A stretch of 64,000 bases of DNA. Origin: Promethearchaeota archaeon (GTDB lineage Archaea; Asgardarchaeota; Lokiarchaeia; Sigyniarchaeales; SOKP01). How positions within the stretch are numbered: position 1 is the first letter of the stretch; the number at the start of each line of letters is the position of its first letter. Of the stretch, positions 1-8,567 are shown piece by piece. The stretch covers positions 62,001 through 126,000 of the forward strand of contig JALGVJ010000004.1 in assembly GCA_029838195.1 (NCBI GenBank), read 5' to 3'. Both the position numbers and the translations under genes were made by a program. Below the pieces are notes generated by a model, which was not told the origin of the DNA, searched no databases, and saw nothing but the letters and a program-made list of their open reading frames with translations.

Positions 1-104
1 GCTTTTCCCTTAAATTTACTCGGATGAGGTAATAATAATCTCGTTATGGAGCTTTTACCCACGTTAGAATTTCCAATAATGAGAAGAGAAGGTTTTTCTT
101 TCAT
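1..104 (-). CDS. engB: EngB/YihA-like GTP-binding protein, N-terminal fragment (cut by window edge)
   Basis: Too short for the ORF track. Read on the minus strand from the ATG at 104, the first 34 residues contain the P-loop GNSNVGKSS, the form typical of the EngB/YihA GTPase family, placed about ten residues from the start as in archaeal members. An in-frame stop about 27 bases upstream leaves this ATG as the only canonical start. EngB proteins act in large-subunit ribosome assembly. The gene lies just downstream of, and on the same strand as, the unknown acidic protein at 162-1001, so the two may be co-transcribed. Most of the protein lies outside the window, so the exact GTPase subfamily is not certain. 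Confidence 0.7.
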   Translation of the reverse strand, partial: MKEKPSLLIIGNSNVGKSSITRLLLPHPSKFKGK

Positions 105-161
105 GATACTTAATAAGATTCTAATACTTTATTCTTTTTTTCTCATCCTAATAATACAAGT

Positions 162-1001
162 CTAAATAAAATCAGAGAAATCCTCTTGCAAAAATTCCTT
201 GAACATCTTTTTTTTCTCATCTTCTTTTATAACCGGTCTTGTATCAATCGGTTCTCCAACCTTTTTTAAAATGTCTTTTAAAAGTTCCACGTCCACATTA
301 ATTTTAAATTTGCCTCCCAACATGTATCGTATTACCCGTACGCCATTAATCTCTAATTTCAAGAGATGACCCAAACCAAAATAAAATTTATGCGATTCAA
401 TGGGATCAATAGGACTTTTACTTACTTTTTCTTTCAACATTTCATACAATAACTCCTTACTCGCCACGTGATCTTCTACATTAAAAGTCAAGTAATAAAG
501 CGCATGATAATAAATCTTGTTTCTTTTATTTTTTAAATATTTCAAGAATTGTTCTGGTGTCCATTCTTCTTTTTCTACGCTTTTTTTCCTTTTTATGAGC
601 TCATCTTCAATTTTCTTTTCGATGAGAGTTTTTGCACCATTTTTGATGCTTACGCTCTTTTCTGCCGTTTCGTTCTCCATCATTTCTCCATATTTTACCA
701 ATTCAATTGCTTCTTTCATTTCTCTTAACTCATCTAGATCCATTTTTCCCAAATCAGAAAAATCTGCTATTAAATCGGTTTGATATCCCCTTTTGGCTTC
801 TTGATCCCGTTTAATTGCATCTATTCCATCATTTCGGGGCTTTCCATTCATTTTTTTGACTTGTTCTATTGCTTCTTGTATTTCCTGAATTTCTTCGATG
901 TCCAATTCTTCCAGATCAGAGAAGTCCGTTTTAAGTTGCTCCATCTCGTTGATATATTTTTTATAATCGCTTTCTTCATGATCTTCTTCATCTTCATTCA
1001 T
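162..1001 (-). CDS. Unknown acidic protein with a duplicated DFSDL helical motif
   Basis: Not recognised. The 279-residue product is very rich in Glu and Lys and has no membrane segment or signal peptide. A motif of about 26 residues beginning DFSDL, followed by an acidic helix ending in EAIExVK, occurs at residues 26-51 and again at 80-104; the last residues read DFSDFI, a third partial copy. Between and after the repeats are charged linkers, then a more globular part (about residues 145-250) with aromatic and hydrophobic residues. The start is supported by AAGGTG eight bases before the ATG, the ribosome-binding motif common in this window. It precedes the EngB-like gene on the same strand. 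Function unknown; the repeats could be peptide docking motifs. Confidence 0.7.
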   Translation of the reverse strand: MNEDEEDHEESDYKKYINEMEQLKTDFSDLEELDIEEIQEIQEAIEQVKKMNGKPRNDGIDAIKRDQEAKRGYQTDLIADFSDLGKMDLDELREMKEAIELVKYGEMMENETAEKSVSIKNGAKTLIEKKIEDELIKRKKSVEKEEWTPEQFLKYLKNKRNKIYYHALYYLTFNVEDHVASKELLYEMLKEKVSKSPIDPIESHKFYFGLGHLLKLEINGVRVIRYMLGGKFKINVDVELLKDILKKVGEPIDTRPVIKEDEKKKMFKEFLQEDFSDFI

Positions 1002-1187
1002 GTTATTATCACCTTGTGAATCCTTTCTTATGGTTTATTTTTTAAGTGAAGTGCTTTCAAAAAACAAATTAATCTTGTTCTCTTCTATATTTATCATGAA
1101 GCTCTTAATAATTAAAATTAAGCACATCTAACTAAAATGAGGAAATAAAGAATTATTTAAATTAGAACAGAAAAAAATGACAAGAAT

Positions 1188-3440
1188 TCAAGTCCTCTTG
1201 TATATGAATCGTTCCCAACTCGATTTGTTGGGGAGTTCCTCCTTCATGCCCTTTCTCTTGCGTATTTCAAATATTAGATCCTTTTCAATATTAGCAGGAA
1301 CTTTTTCAAATCCTTTAAATTCATAACCGAAGAATGCTCTACCTTGCGTGGTGCCTCTAATTTCATCTGCAATTCCAATCAATTCAGCAGCAGGAAGCTC
1401 TCCTTTTACTCTAACAAATTCTCCTTCAGGAATCACGTCAATAACTTGCCCTCGATGTTTATTTATGGTTGAAATAACACCACTTTCAGTACCTTGGGGA
1501 GTTTTAACATCTATAATTTGTATGGGTTCATATAAATGAGGATCTGCATCAAGCATCGCTAAAGAAAGAGCGGAATACGTCATACTGGCAGTTTGAGCAA
1601 ATTGCGTGTGGCGAGGATCTTCGTGAATTGTTAAATCCGTGAACACGGCTTTTATTCCCATGGCTGGTTCCCGTGCTAAAATGCACTCTTCCGTCCAACT
1701 TCGAAAGGCACTCACCAAATCGTTCTTAATTCGATCGAATCGTTGTAATCCGGAAGCTCCATTAACCAAGGCATTTCCTTTATACACGTCAACGATTCTT
1801 CTAGCTTCTTTCATATCCCATCCCGCTTCTTTATTAAGAATTTGGGCACGTTCTTTTTCATTCATCAAATCCGTGATCTTTCCCGTTTCAATTAATTTTT
1901 CTGCAACGGGATCAAGGGGTTCTACGTATAAGAGAATACGATTATGCGCATTAGAAGATTTTGTATAAAATTCTCGGCTTTTCTTGGTAACTTTTTCCCG
2001 ATAGACGATAATTGGCTCTCCAACATCAATAGGCACTTGATTGTTTATCCTCTTGGTTAGAATTTCGATCTGGAGGGGATCAATCCCACTTAAAATGTAT
2101 TCTTTTGATTCTTTATTTAGTCTAAATTCCGCAGTAGGATCTGCTTGAAGCCATTTTGAAACCACTTCTCCTAATTTAGCTAAATCTTGAGGATCCTTTG
2201 GTTTTATGCTTCTTGACACGACTGCTTCACAAGCATATTGAATCTTTTCAAAAGAAGGAATTAAACTTGCCTCTTCCTTATCTTTTGGAACAGCATTTGC
2301 AGCGATGAAGGTCTCACCTGAAGGACAAATAAAACCATATAATGCAAACAAGTTTCCCGCCGGAATTTGAGGAATATCGAGGATATCCGTAATCTCCATT
2401 ACACCCAAGCGTTTAATGCGTTTTTTAACTCTTTGGTTTACCAAGTATAAAACTTCGGATAAATCTAAGGTCCCTGAAAACACCCTGCCAATAAGCGTTG
2501 GACGATACCCTTGTTTGGGATCCAAAAAGATTTTCGTGATCATCCCATAAAGAGGCCCATTTGGATCACATTTTACGAGAGCTTGTCCTAATTCGGAATT
2601 TAAATCGCCCCCCCAAATCTTAGGTATTCGATATTTAGCCGCTTTAATGGGATCGGGTAAGTGATCTACCACCATTCTTAAAATGGGTTCATCAAGGGGC
2701 AAATTCTCTCGTAACCAGAGTATATCTCCTTCATTATATTTCTCAAATACGGTTATCGGAGTAATTCCTTTCTCTTTCAAGATTTCATACGTAAATCCCC
2801 AACCATGCTTTGCTGAACCGATAGCTACACTATTTTGAGCGAAATCAATGCTCCAATTTGAACCTTTTGGACGAACTTTCTTTATTAAATCATTCACTTG
2901 CTTGGTAATCTCATCAATTCGAGCATAGGTCTTCTGAGGAGTTAATTTTAATTCACTAATTAACCGATCCACTTTATTAATAAAGAGTACCGGTTTACAA
3001 TATTCTTCTCCTACAGCAAGGCGTATGTTAGTTTCAGTTTGTGTCATTACACCTTCGAGGGCATCAACTAAAATGATTGCACCATCACTCCCTCGTAAGG
3101 CACGAGACACTTCTCCTGTAAATGAAATGTGCCCCGGCGTGTCATTTATTTGTAAAATATAAGGCTCTTTATCATCAGGTTTGCGTGGATCGGTAAAGGA
3201 AAGGAGAACGACCGAGGTAAATATCGTGATTCCTCTTTCTTGTTCTTCCTCGTCACTATCTGTCATTTGTAGTTGTCCGGCATCCTCTTCGCGCATTAGA
3301 CCCGCCCTTCTCAGCAGATAGTCACTTGCGGTTGTTTTCCCGTGATCTATGTGCGCTACAATTGAGAAAATACGCTTTTTTTCATAACTGCCCTTGGTGA
3401 CTAATCGAGAAATCTCATCAGCGTTTTTTACTTTGACCAT
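1188..3440 (-). CDS. fusA: Elongation factor 2 (aEF-2) with a degenerate diphthamide loop
   Basis: A GTPase that drives ribosomal translocation. The 750-residue length fits archaeal EF-2. Domain I opens with AHIDHGKTT (G1), followed by NDTPGH (G3) and NKVD (G4). Domains II-V follow, ending in the usual IRKRKG stretch. The domain IV tip reads HEDPRHTQFAQ: His611 sits where the diphthamide histidine is expected, but the normally near-invariant HRGPAQ context is replaced by HTQFAQ. Several Asgard genomes are known to carry a second EF-2 without the diphthamide motif, so this may be that paralogue rather than the main factor; the window cannot tell. It is monocistronic and far from rps7/rps12, unlike the common archaeal arrangement. 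Confidence 0.95.
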   Translation of the reverse strand: MVKVKNADEISRLVTKGSYEKKRIFSIVAHIDHGKTTASDYLLRRAGLMREEDAGQLQMTDSDEEEQERGITIFTSVVLLSFTDPRKPDDKEPYILQINDTPGHISFTGEVSRALRGSDGAIILVDALEGVMTQTETNIRLAVGEEYCKPVLFINKVDRLISELKLTPQKTYARIDEITKQVNDLIKKVRPKGSNWSIDFAQNSVAIGSAKHGWGFTYEILKEKGITPITVFEKYNEGDILWLRENLPLDEPILRMVVDHLPDPIKAAKYRIPKIWGGDLNSELGQALVKCDPNGPLYGMITKIFLDPKQGYRPTLIGRVFSGTLDLSEVLYLVNQRVKKRIKRLGVMEITDILDIPQIPAGNLFALYGFICPSGETFIAANAVPKDKEEASLIPSFEKIQYACEAVVSRSIKPKDPQDLAKLGEVVSKWLQADPTAEFRLNKESKEYILSGIDPLQIEILTKRINNQVPIDVGEPIIVYREKVTKKSREFYTKSSNAHNRILLYVEPLDPVAEKLIETGKITDLMNEKERAQILNKEAGWDMKEARRIVDVYKGNALVNGASGLQRFDRIKNDLVSAFRSWTEECILAREPAMGIKAVFTDLTIHEDPRHTQFAQTASMTYSALSLAMLDADPHLYEPIQIIDVKTPQGTESGVISTINKHRGQVIDVIPEGEFVRVKGELPAAELIGIADEIRGTTQGRAFFGYEFKGFEKVPANIEKDLIFEIRKRKGMKEELPNKSSWERFIYKRT

Positions 3441-4219
3441 TGTTAATTTTCACTTAAAAAAATTCTGATTTTCATAAATCCAAGTTATAATTGAGGGAAA
3501 AAATGATGAAAAAAATAAAAATTTTATGAATATAAGGCATAAAACGCTTTTATTTTGAAGATTTTAAAAATCTTCTCAAATTAGGACAATGGTTTCTAAG
3601 TTTTCAGGAAAATGAGTAAAGTTTTTCCATCTAGATTAGGAGAGATTTTTATGTTGGATGATTTATTCAAAATTTTAATAATTTTTCGAAGCATGAACAT
3701 CGTGTAAAGAGTATAAAAGAGAAGAAAGACATTAATAATGAGAAATATTTGAGCAGAAATACTAACGATAAAATAATGAAAAGTTTCTAAGGGAATATTA
3801 AAAATACGTGCTAAATTTATCCAAAATTGAAAAAACTTGATTGTTGTAGAGAAAGAAAGAAAAAGTTCAATTTAACATTTAATGAAAATCCACCCGATTA
3901 ATCATTAAAGATTCCAAGTTTTAAGAAAATATTTCGAAATAATTTTCATTTTTTCTAAAGAAAATTTTAAAATGGGATGATTTATAGCAATTTCATGAAA
4001 TTTTTTACATTTAAGCTTCACTCGGGAAATAAAATTAGGAATGCATTAAATTTATCAAAAAAGATAAGATAAAAAGACGATAAAAGAAATTATCATGAGG
4101 AAAACATTTGGTTTAAAGGGAGGGATTTTTTTAAGAAATGATGTAAGAAAAAATAAAGTTTATTGAGAAAAAGAAGCATTAGAAAAAAAAATAGTCCATG
4201 ATGATAATTTTTAACTCAA
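3441..4219. other. 780-bp gene-free AT-rich stretch
   Basis: No ORF of 60 codons or more, no recognisable tRNA, and no clear hairpin or repeat was seen. A tiny plus-strand frame at 3651-3707 (MLDDLF..., 18 codons) has a purine-rich AGGAGA upstream but nothing else to support it. The stretch is long for this otherwise compact segment and lies upstream of EF-2, so it may hold the EF-2 promoter, a non-coding RNA or a decayed gene. None of these can be shown from the sequence alone. Confidence 0.5.
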
Positions 4220-4855
4220 TTAAGAGGCAGAGAGGAGATTTTTAATGTGTTTAACACCGTCGACAGCATCGGGGGCAAAATCATCCGCACCAAGCTTTTT
4301 AGCAAGTTCCATGTTTAAGGGGGCTCCTCCTACTATCAATTTCACTTTATCTCTTAACCCCGCTTCCTTAAAAGCTTTATCCACTTCCGTAATTTGTGGA
4401 ACAGTCATGGTTAAAAGCGAGCTCAAACCAATGATTTTTGCTCCAGTTTTCTTAGCTGTTTCGACGAAATCTTTAGGATCAACGTCCATACCCAGATCAA
4501 TCACCTCGTACCCCGAACTTAAAAGAAGAGTCCCCAATAGATTTTTCCCAATATCATGATTGTCCCCCTTTACCGTCCCAATAATGATTTTCTCTTTTTG
4601 TTTGGATTGGTCGCTCTCGGCAATAGCGGGTTTTAGGACATTAAATGCTTCTTTCATGGTCTCTCCCGCTAAGACGAGTTCGGCAAGGTAATAGATGTCT
4701 TGTTCATAGCGGCGGCCAACTTCATCCATGCCTTTTGTTAGGGCGTTGAGGATATCGAAGGGATCCTTACCTTCATCCAAGGCTTCTTTTACTGCATTTA
4801 CTATTTCATCTACTTCTAGTTCTATAACCAATTCTGTAATTTTTTCAAAATCCAT
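4220..4855 (-). CDS. Methyltransferase cognate corrinoid (B12-binding) protein
   Basis: A methyl carrier that shuttles a methyl group on cobalamin between a substrate-specific methyltransferase and a second methyltransferase (MttC/MtbC/MtmC type). The 211 residues show the family's two parts: an N-terminal helical cap (about 1-85, with the segment AGETMKEAF) and a Rossmann-like B12 domain with the lower-ligand motif DNHDIG (His100), then GYEVIDLGMD and IVGGAPLN. The length is typical. No substrate methyltransferase, MtaA-like partner or reductive activator lies beside it; the upstream neighbour is CCA transferase and downstream is an empty stretch, so the substrate (methylamine, methoxy compound, betaine or other) cannot be inferred. 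Confidence 0.9.
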   Translation of the reverse strand: MDFEKITELVIELEVDEIVNAVKEALDEGKDPFDILNALTKGMDEVGRRYEQDIYYLAELVLAGETMKEAFNVLKPAIAESDQSKQKEKIIIGTVKGDNHDIGKNLLGTLLLSSGYEVIDLGMDVDPKDFVETAKKTGAKIIGLSSLLTMTVPQITEVDKAFKEAGLRDKVKLIVGGAPLNMELAKKLGADDFAPDAVDGVKHIKNLLSAS

Positions 4856-4969
4856 GTATTATTCACAAACGTTTTATCATTTAAGGTAGATTTAGTTTTT
4901 AAAATATTTAAAGATTAAAAATATTGAGTAATTCATGATCCTTTTCGGGTCCAATTTAGTTCAAGGGGA

Positions 4970-6424
4970 TCAAGAGCAGAAAGGCAATATCATGTTTTTT
5001 AACACGTAAAGAGCTTGCATTCCGGAGTCTGTTTTCACGTTAAAAGCATTTGATAAATTCACGAGTTTTAAATGAGAGGGGAGGTTTTTCTTTACGTGAT
5101 CTTGAAGAAAAGAAAGGAATTGATGATGGGTACGGACGGTTTCAACCCAAAGAAAGCCATTTTTAATCACGTGATTAGGGTTTACTTCTTTAAATTTTTT
5201 GGCGTGTTTTTTAGCCTTAAGAGGCGGTCCTCTCCTGAGGTATGATTTGGAAATTTCGGGATCTTCGCAATAAAGCGCTAAATTGTATTCCTCGCAGTCT
5301 ATAATAAAATATACTTCAAATTCAATCTTACCAAATTTTTTCGCATGAGAAAATTCTTTTTCTCCGTGAATTTTTATGCTTTCTCCTAAAGAATAAAGCT
5401 TGTCTCGAGCAACGGTGTAGTGGAGATTTTCTTTTCCTTTTTTAAATTCGATGATAAAAAGATGGGAGAGAAGGTCTTTATCTTTGGTTAAATCAATTGG
5501 TGGAATGGGAGTAATTTCAAAAAATTTCTTATCTGGTTGGTTTAAAAAAGCATGAATTCGATGATTGCAATAATTATAAGCCTTTTCTGAAATGGCAGAG
5601 GCGACATTTCTATTACTATCAATAGGATCAATTATAAAGAGCCAATCATTTTGAAAATGCCGGATTTGTTTTAATTGTTCTAAAGTGCGATTATTTTTAT
5701 CAAGGGGATATTCTTTAAGAGTCTCAAAATTCTGAAACACGGTAAGCAGCGTTTTATAGAAATAAATTAATAATTCAGCACTATATCCTATGAAGCCTAT
5801 TCTTCCAACAGGGCTTTTATCCCCATAACTGTGACACGCCTTAAAAAATTGCTTTAAAAGTCGAACCTCATTTTTTTGTTGAGTGTTCAATTCTTTTTGA
5901 ATAAAACGACCATGCCAAGGAGTACGATCCACAGCAGTAATGGGACCATATTTATTGATATATTCTAAAGGTAAATCAAAATACAATACGATGTCGATTT
6001 TCACTTTTTTTTCCTTATTAATATAGTCCACGGTGACATATGGGTGTTCTGCGTATAATAATCGAGCATTCTGAAATTCGGGAAGGTTTAGAGAAGGGAG
6101 GAGCCAATCATTGCATAGTCTGAGAAATTCTTTTTTAAATTCTTGTTTTTTTTTACTCTTGCTTAATCCCTTGTATTTTAATTCATAGTTTTCATAATTT
6201 AATCCGATAAAAAAATCAATATCAAAATCATCACGTAATTGGGTTTGTTTAATTCCTGTGGAACCTTGAGGTTCCATCCGAGTATACTGAATATTTAATT
6301 CATCGGCTTTTTTAATTAAAAGAGTGGTTAATAAATTGACGATATCTGAGATGAGTCGTAATTCCTTGGAAGTGGGCTTGATTTCTTCCAAGACATCATT
6401 AAATATTTGCTCAATTGTACTCAT
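4970..6424 (-). CDS. cca: CCA-adding enzyme (archaeal class I tRNA nucleotidyltransferase)
   Basis: Adds or repairs the 3' CCA end of tRNAs. The 484 residues match archaeal class I enzymes. The nucleotidyltransferase signature GSTGIKQTQLRDDFDIDFF places the two metal-binding aspartates at residues 68 and 70; the third carboxylate is in KIDIVLYF. Family landmarks AVDRTPWH and DPIDSNRNVA follow, then a tail domain. The head-domain motif differs slightly from the usual GSxARGT form (here GSTGIKQ). It lies 45 bp downstream of aIF5B on the same strand, so a translation-related two-gene unit is likely. Confidence 0.93.
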   Translation of the reverse strand: MSTIEQIFNDVLEEIKPTSKELRLISDIVNLLTTLLIKKADELNIQYTRMEPQGSTGIKQTQLRDDFDIDFFIGLNYENYELKYKGLSKSKKKQEFKKEFLRLCNDWLLPSLNLPEFQNARLLYAEHPYVTVDYINKEKKVKIDIVLYFDLPLEYINKYGPITAVDRTPWHGRFIQKELNTQQKNEVRLLKQFFKACHSYGDKSPVGRIGFIGYSAELLIYFYKTLLTVFQNFETLKEYPLDKNNRTLEQLKQIRHFQNDWLFIIDPIDSNRNVASAISEKAYNYCNHRIHAFLNQPDKKFFEITPIPPIDLTKDKDLLSHLFIIEFKKGKENLHYTVARDKLYSLGESIKIHGEKEFSHAKKFGKIEFEVYFIIDCEEYNLALYCEDPEISKSYLRRGPPLKAKKHAKKFKEVNPNHVIKNGFLWVETVRTHHQFLSFLQDHVKKNLPSHLKLVNLSNAFNVKTDSGMQALYVLKNMILPFCS

Positions 6425-6469
6425 TTTTCTAATTTAATAATTTTAATGAAATGGGATGAGAAAAACGAT

Positions 6470-8275
6470 TCACATGCCCCACCAAGGATGTTGGGTTTCT
6501 CTCATCAACTTGATAAATTCTTGAAGGGCTTCTTTTTGGTCAGAAGTTAATTCATTCAAGAATTTGGAGATCAATTGTCTCACGTGAGATTCGGGCACAT
6601 TTACGAATAAGATTTCGTCCTTATCGATATCTCTTCCTATTTCAATTCCTCGGATGGAGATAGCCACCTCAGAGTTCGCATCTGCTTTATCAAGACTCTG
6701 CCCTTTATCTTGTATTTGATGCACGCGCCCGACTTTTTTACCCTTACTCGTGATTAAAGGTACTTTTGGTCTTAAAGTACCTGCTTCTATGCTCACGCCA
6801 AATACAGCCGGATTAGAATGCCGGAAAATGAATTCTGGAAGCATTTTAAGCTTGGCAGGCAATATTAGTTCTCCTAATTCTTTTGCAGTATCTTCTGCTT
6901 TTCTCGTTTCTCTATATTCTATATAATCTTCAAGCAAGCGATAAATCACGTCATTAGTAAAAATGCGCACGTTATCTAAATTAGCCTGCTCTCGAGCTTC
7001 AGGTAGAATGGGAACATTGAATCCTAAAATCACGGCTGAATAGGGATCAAATTGTTTCACGAGATTGGCATTAATCACATCTTCCTTTTTTATTGGCCCA
7101 ACATCCGCAATACTGATTTTGACGCCATTTTGAATGAAATGATTTTCTAATGCTTCTAATGAGCCTAAGGTGTCTGCTTTTAATACTACTCCTGCTTTTT
7201 CTGTTTTGATGCGAATGGCTTGAACCTCCGATTCAATTACTCTATAAACCTCTTCTTCTTCCGCAGAATCGGATATTCCCATGAAGGGAGAGCCTGCAAC
7301 AACATCTTCAATATTCGGTGAGAGGATTTTTACTCCTGCCGCTGCAGAAACCATATCTTGAGAATCGAACTTTTGTCGAGGATCCCGTATCTCATCCAAG
7401 GGTTTAGGAGTCAATAATGCCCGTACTTTTGATTTTACGGGGCCATTCAAGCCTCCTACGATAAAGTCGTCACCTTTTTTCAAAATTCCATCATAGATTA
7501 ACACGTCCATAGTTTTTCCGTATCCTTTCTCTTTCTTAACTTCTAGCACAACTCCTCTTGCGGGGCCTTCTGAAAATTTAAGATTTTCCTTTAGATATTG
7601 TTGGGTTAATCCTAAAAGAATCATGAGCAAGGTAGAGATGCCTTCTCCCGTAACGGCACTTGTCGGGACAATGGCTACTTTCTTTGTAAAATCTTTTATT
7701 TTATCATATCTATCACAGCCTTTAAACCCTTCTTCTAAGAAATCTCCAATTATTTGATAAATTTTTTCATCCAAGTATTCTCTCACGTGAGGCTTTTGTT
7801 TATTATAAGTATCCAAGAAGTCAGCATCTCTAATCGATTTCCACCCCGTAATTCGATCGATTTTATTGGCCGCGATGACGAAAGGAGTTCTTCTTTCCCT
7901 TAAAATTCGCACGGACTCCCAGGTAATGGGCATAGTACCTGCAGTGACATCCACGACTAAAATGGCAATATCTGCTACTGCCCCACCCCGTTTTCTAAGA
8001 TTCATGAAGGCTGCATGACCCGGGGTGTCGACGATGAGAATGCCCGGCACGAAGAATTTTTTTTCTGCAAATTCAGGTTTCGATTTTCTTAAAAATTCAA
8101 CGATGGCTTGGGTAGGAAAATAGGAAGCACCGATGTGTTGGGTGATTCCAGCAGCCTCTCTTTTTTGAACAACCGTGCCTCGAATATAATCCAAGAGCGA
8201 GGTCTTTCCATGATCAATATGGCCCAAAATGCAAGCAATGGGTGCTCTAGTGATTTTTTTTTCTTGCGCTGTCAT
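6470..8275 (-). CDS. infB: Translation initiation factor aIF5B (IF-2 family)
   Basis: A GTPase that promotes subunit joining and initiator tRNA placement. The protein has the short archaeal form without the long eukaryotic N-terminal extension. G motifs: GHIDHGKTS near the N-terminus, DTPGHAAF, NKIDR. It then shows the beta-barrel, domain III and C-terminal barrel, ending in a helical tail with a terminal HPWWGM. The ORF track opens ten codons earlier at 8305; the inner ATG at 8275 (MTAQEKK) is preferred because the conserved domain begins right after it, but no strong ribosome-binding site decides the matter. No intein is present. Upstream of cca on the same strand, 45 bp apart. Confidence 0.95.
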   Translation of the reverse strand: MTAQEKKITRAPIACILGHIDHGKTSLLDYIRGTVVQKREAAGITQHIGASYFPTQAIVEFLRKSKPEFAEKKFFVPGILIVDTPGHAAFMNLRKRGGAVADIAILVVDVTAGTMPITWESVRILRERRTPFVIAANKIDRITGWKSIRDADFLDTYNKQKPHVREYLDEKIYQIIGDFLEEGFKGCDRYDKIKDFTKKVAIVPTSAVTGEGISTLLMILLGLTQQYLKENLKFSEGPARGVVLEVKKEKGYGKTMDVLIYDGILKKGDDFIVGGLNGPVKSKVRALLTPKPLDEIRDPRQKFDSQDMVSAAAGVKILSPNIEDVVAGSPFMGISDSAEEEEVYRVIESEVQAIRIKTEKAGVVLKADTLGSLEALENHFIQNGVKISIADVGPIKKEDVINANLVKQFDPYSAVILGFNVPILPEAREQANLDNVRIFTNDVIYRLLEDYIEYRETRKAEDTAKELGELILPAKLKMLPEFIFRHSNPAVFGVSIEAGTLRPKVPLITSKGKKVGRVHQIQDKGQSLDKADANSEVAISIRGIEIGRDIDKDEILFVNVPESHVRQLISKFLNELTSDQKEALQEFIKLMRETQHPWWGM

Positions 8276-8567
8276 TAAAATCGTCCGCCAACTCACGATA
8301 TACACATGATTTTATTTATTCATGATAAACAAAATTCAAGGTAAGATTAGAATTTTTCCATGAAGCAATGGTTTTACTGGAAAAAAAATGAGACCGTGAT
8401 TTTATTGAATTGAGAGGTAAAGGTATTTTTTTAAAGTATCTGGAGTCATGTAGAAATTTTAATTAATCTTGTTGTTTTCAAGCTTCCCCGAGCACTTTAA
8501 TGAGAAAGATAATTAATTATGGTATGCGTATGTTGGACGTTACATAATTCCTTTCATGAGATAATTT

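Noticed and set aside
1639-1968. Plus-strand 109-codon ORF opposite EF-2
   Set aside because: Antisense shadow of conserved EF-2 domains; no independent features.
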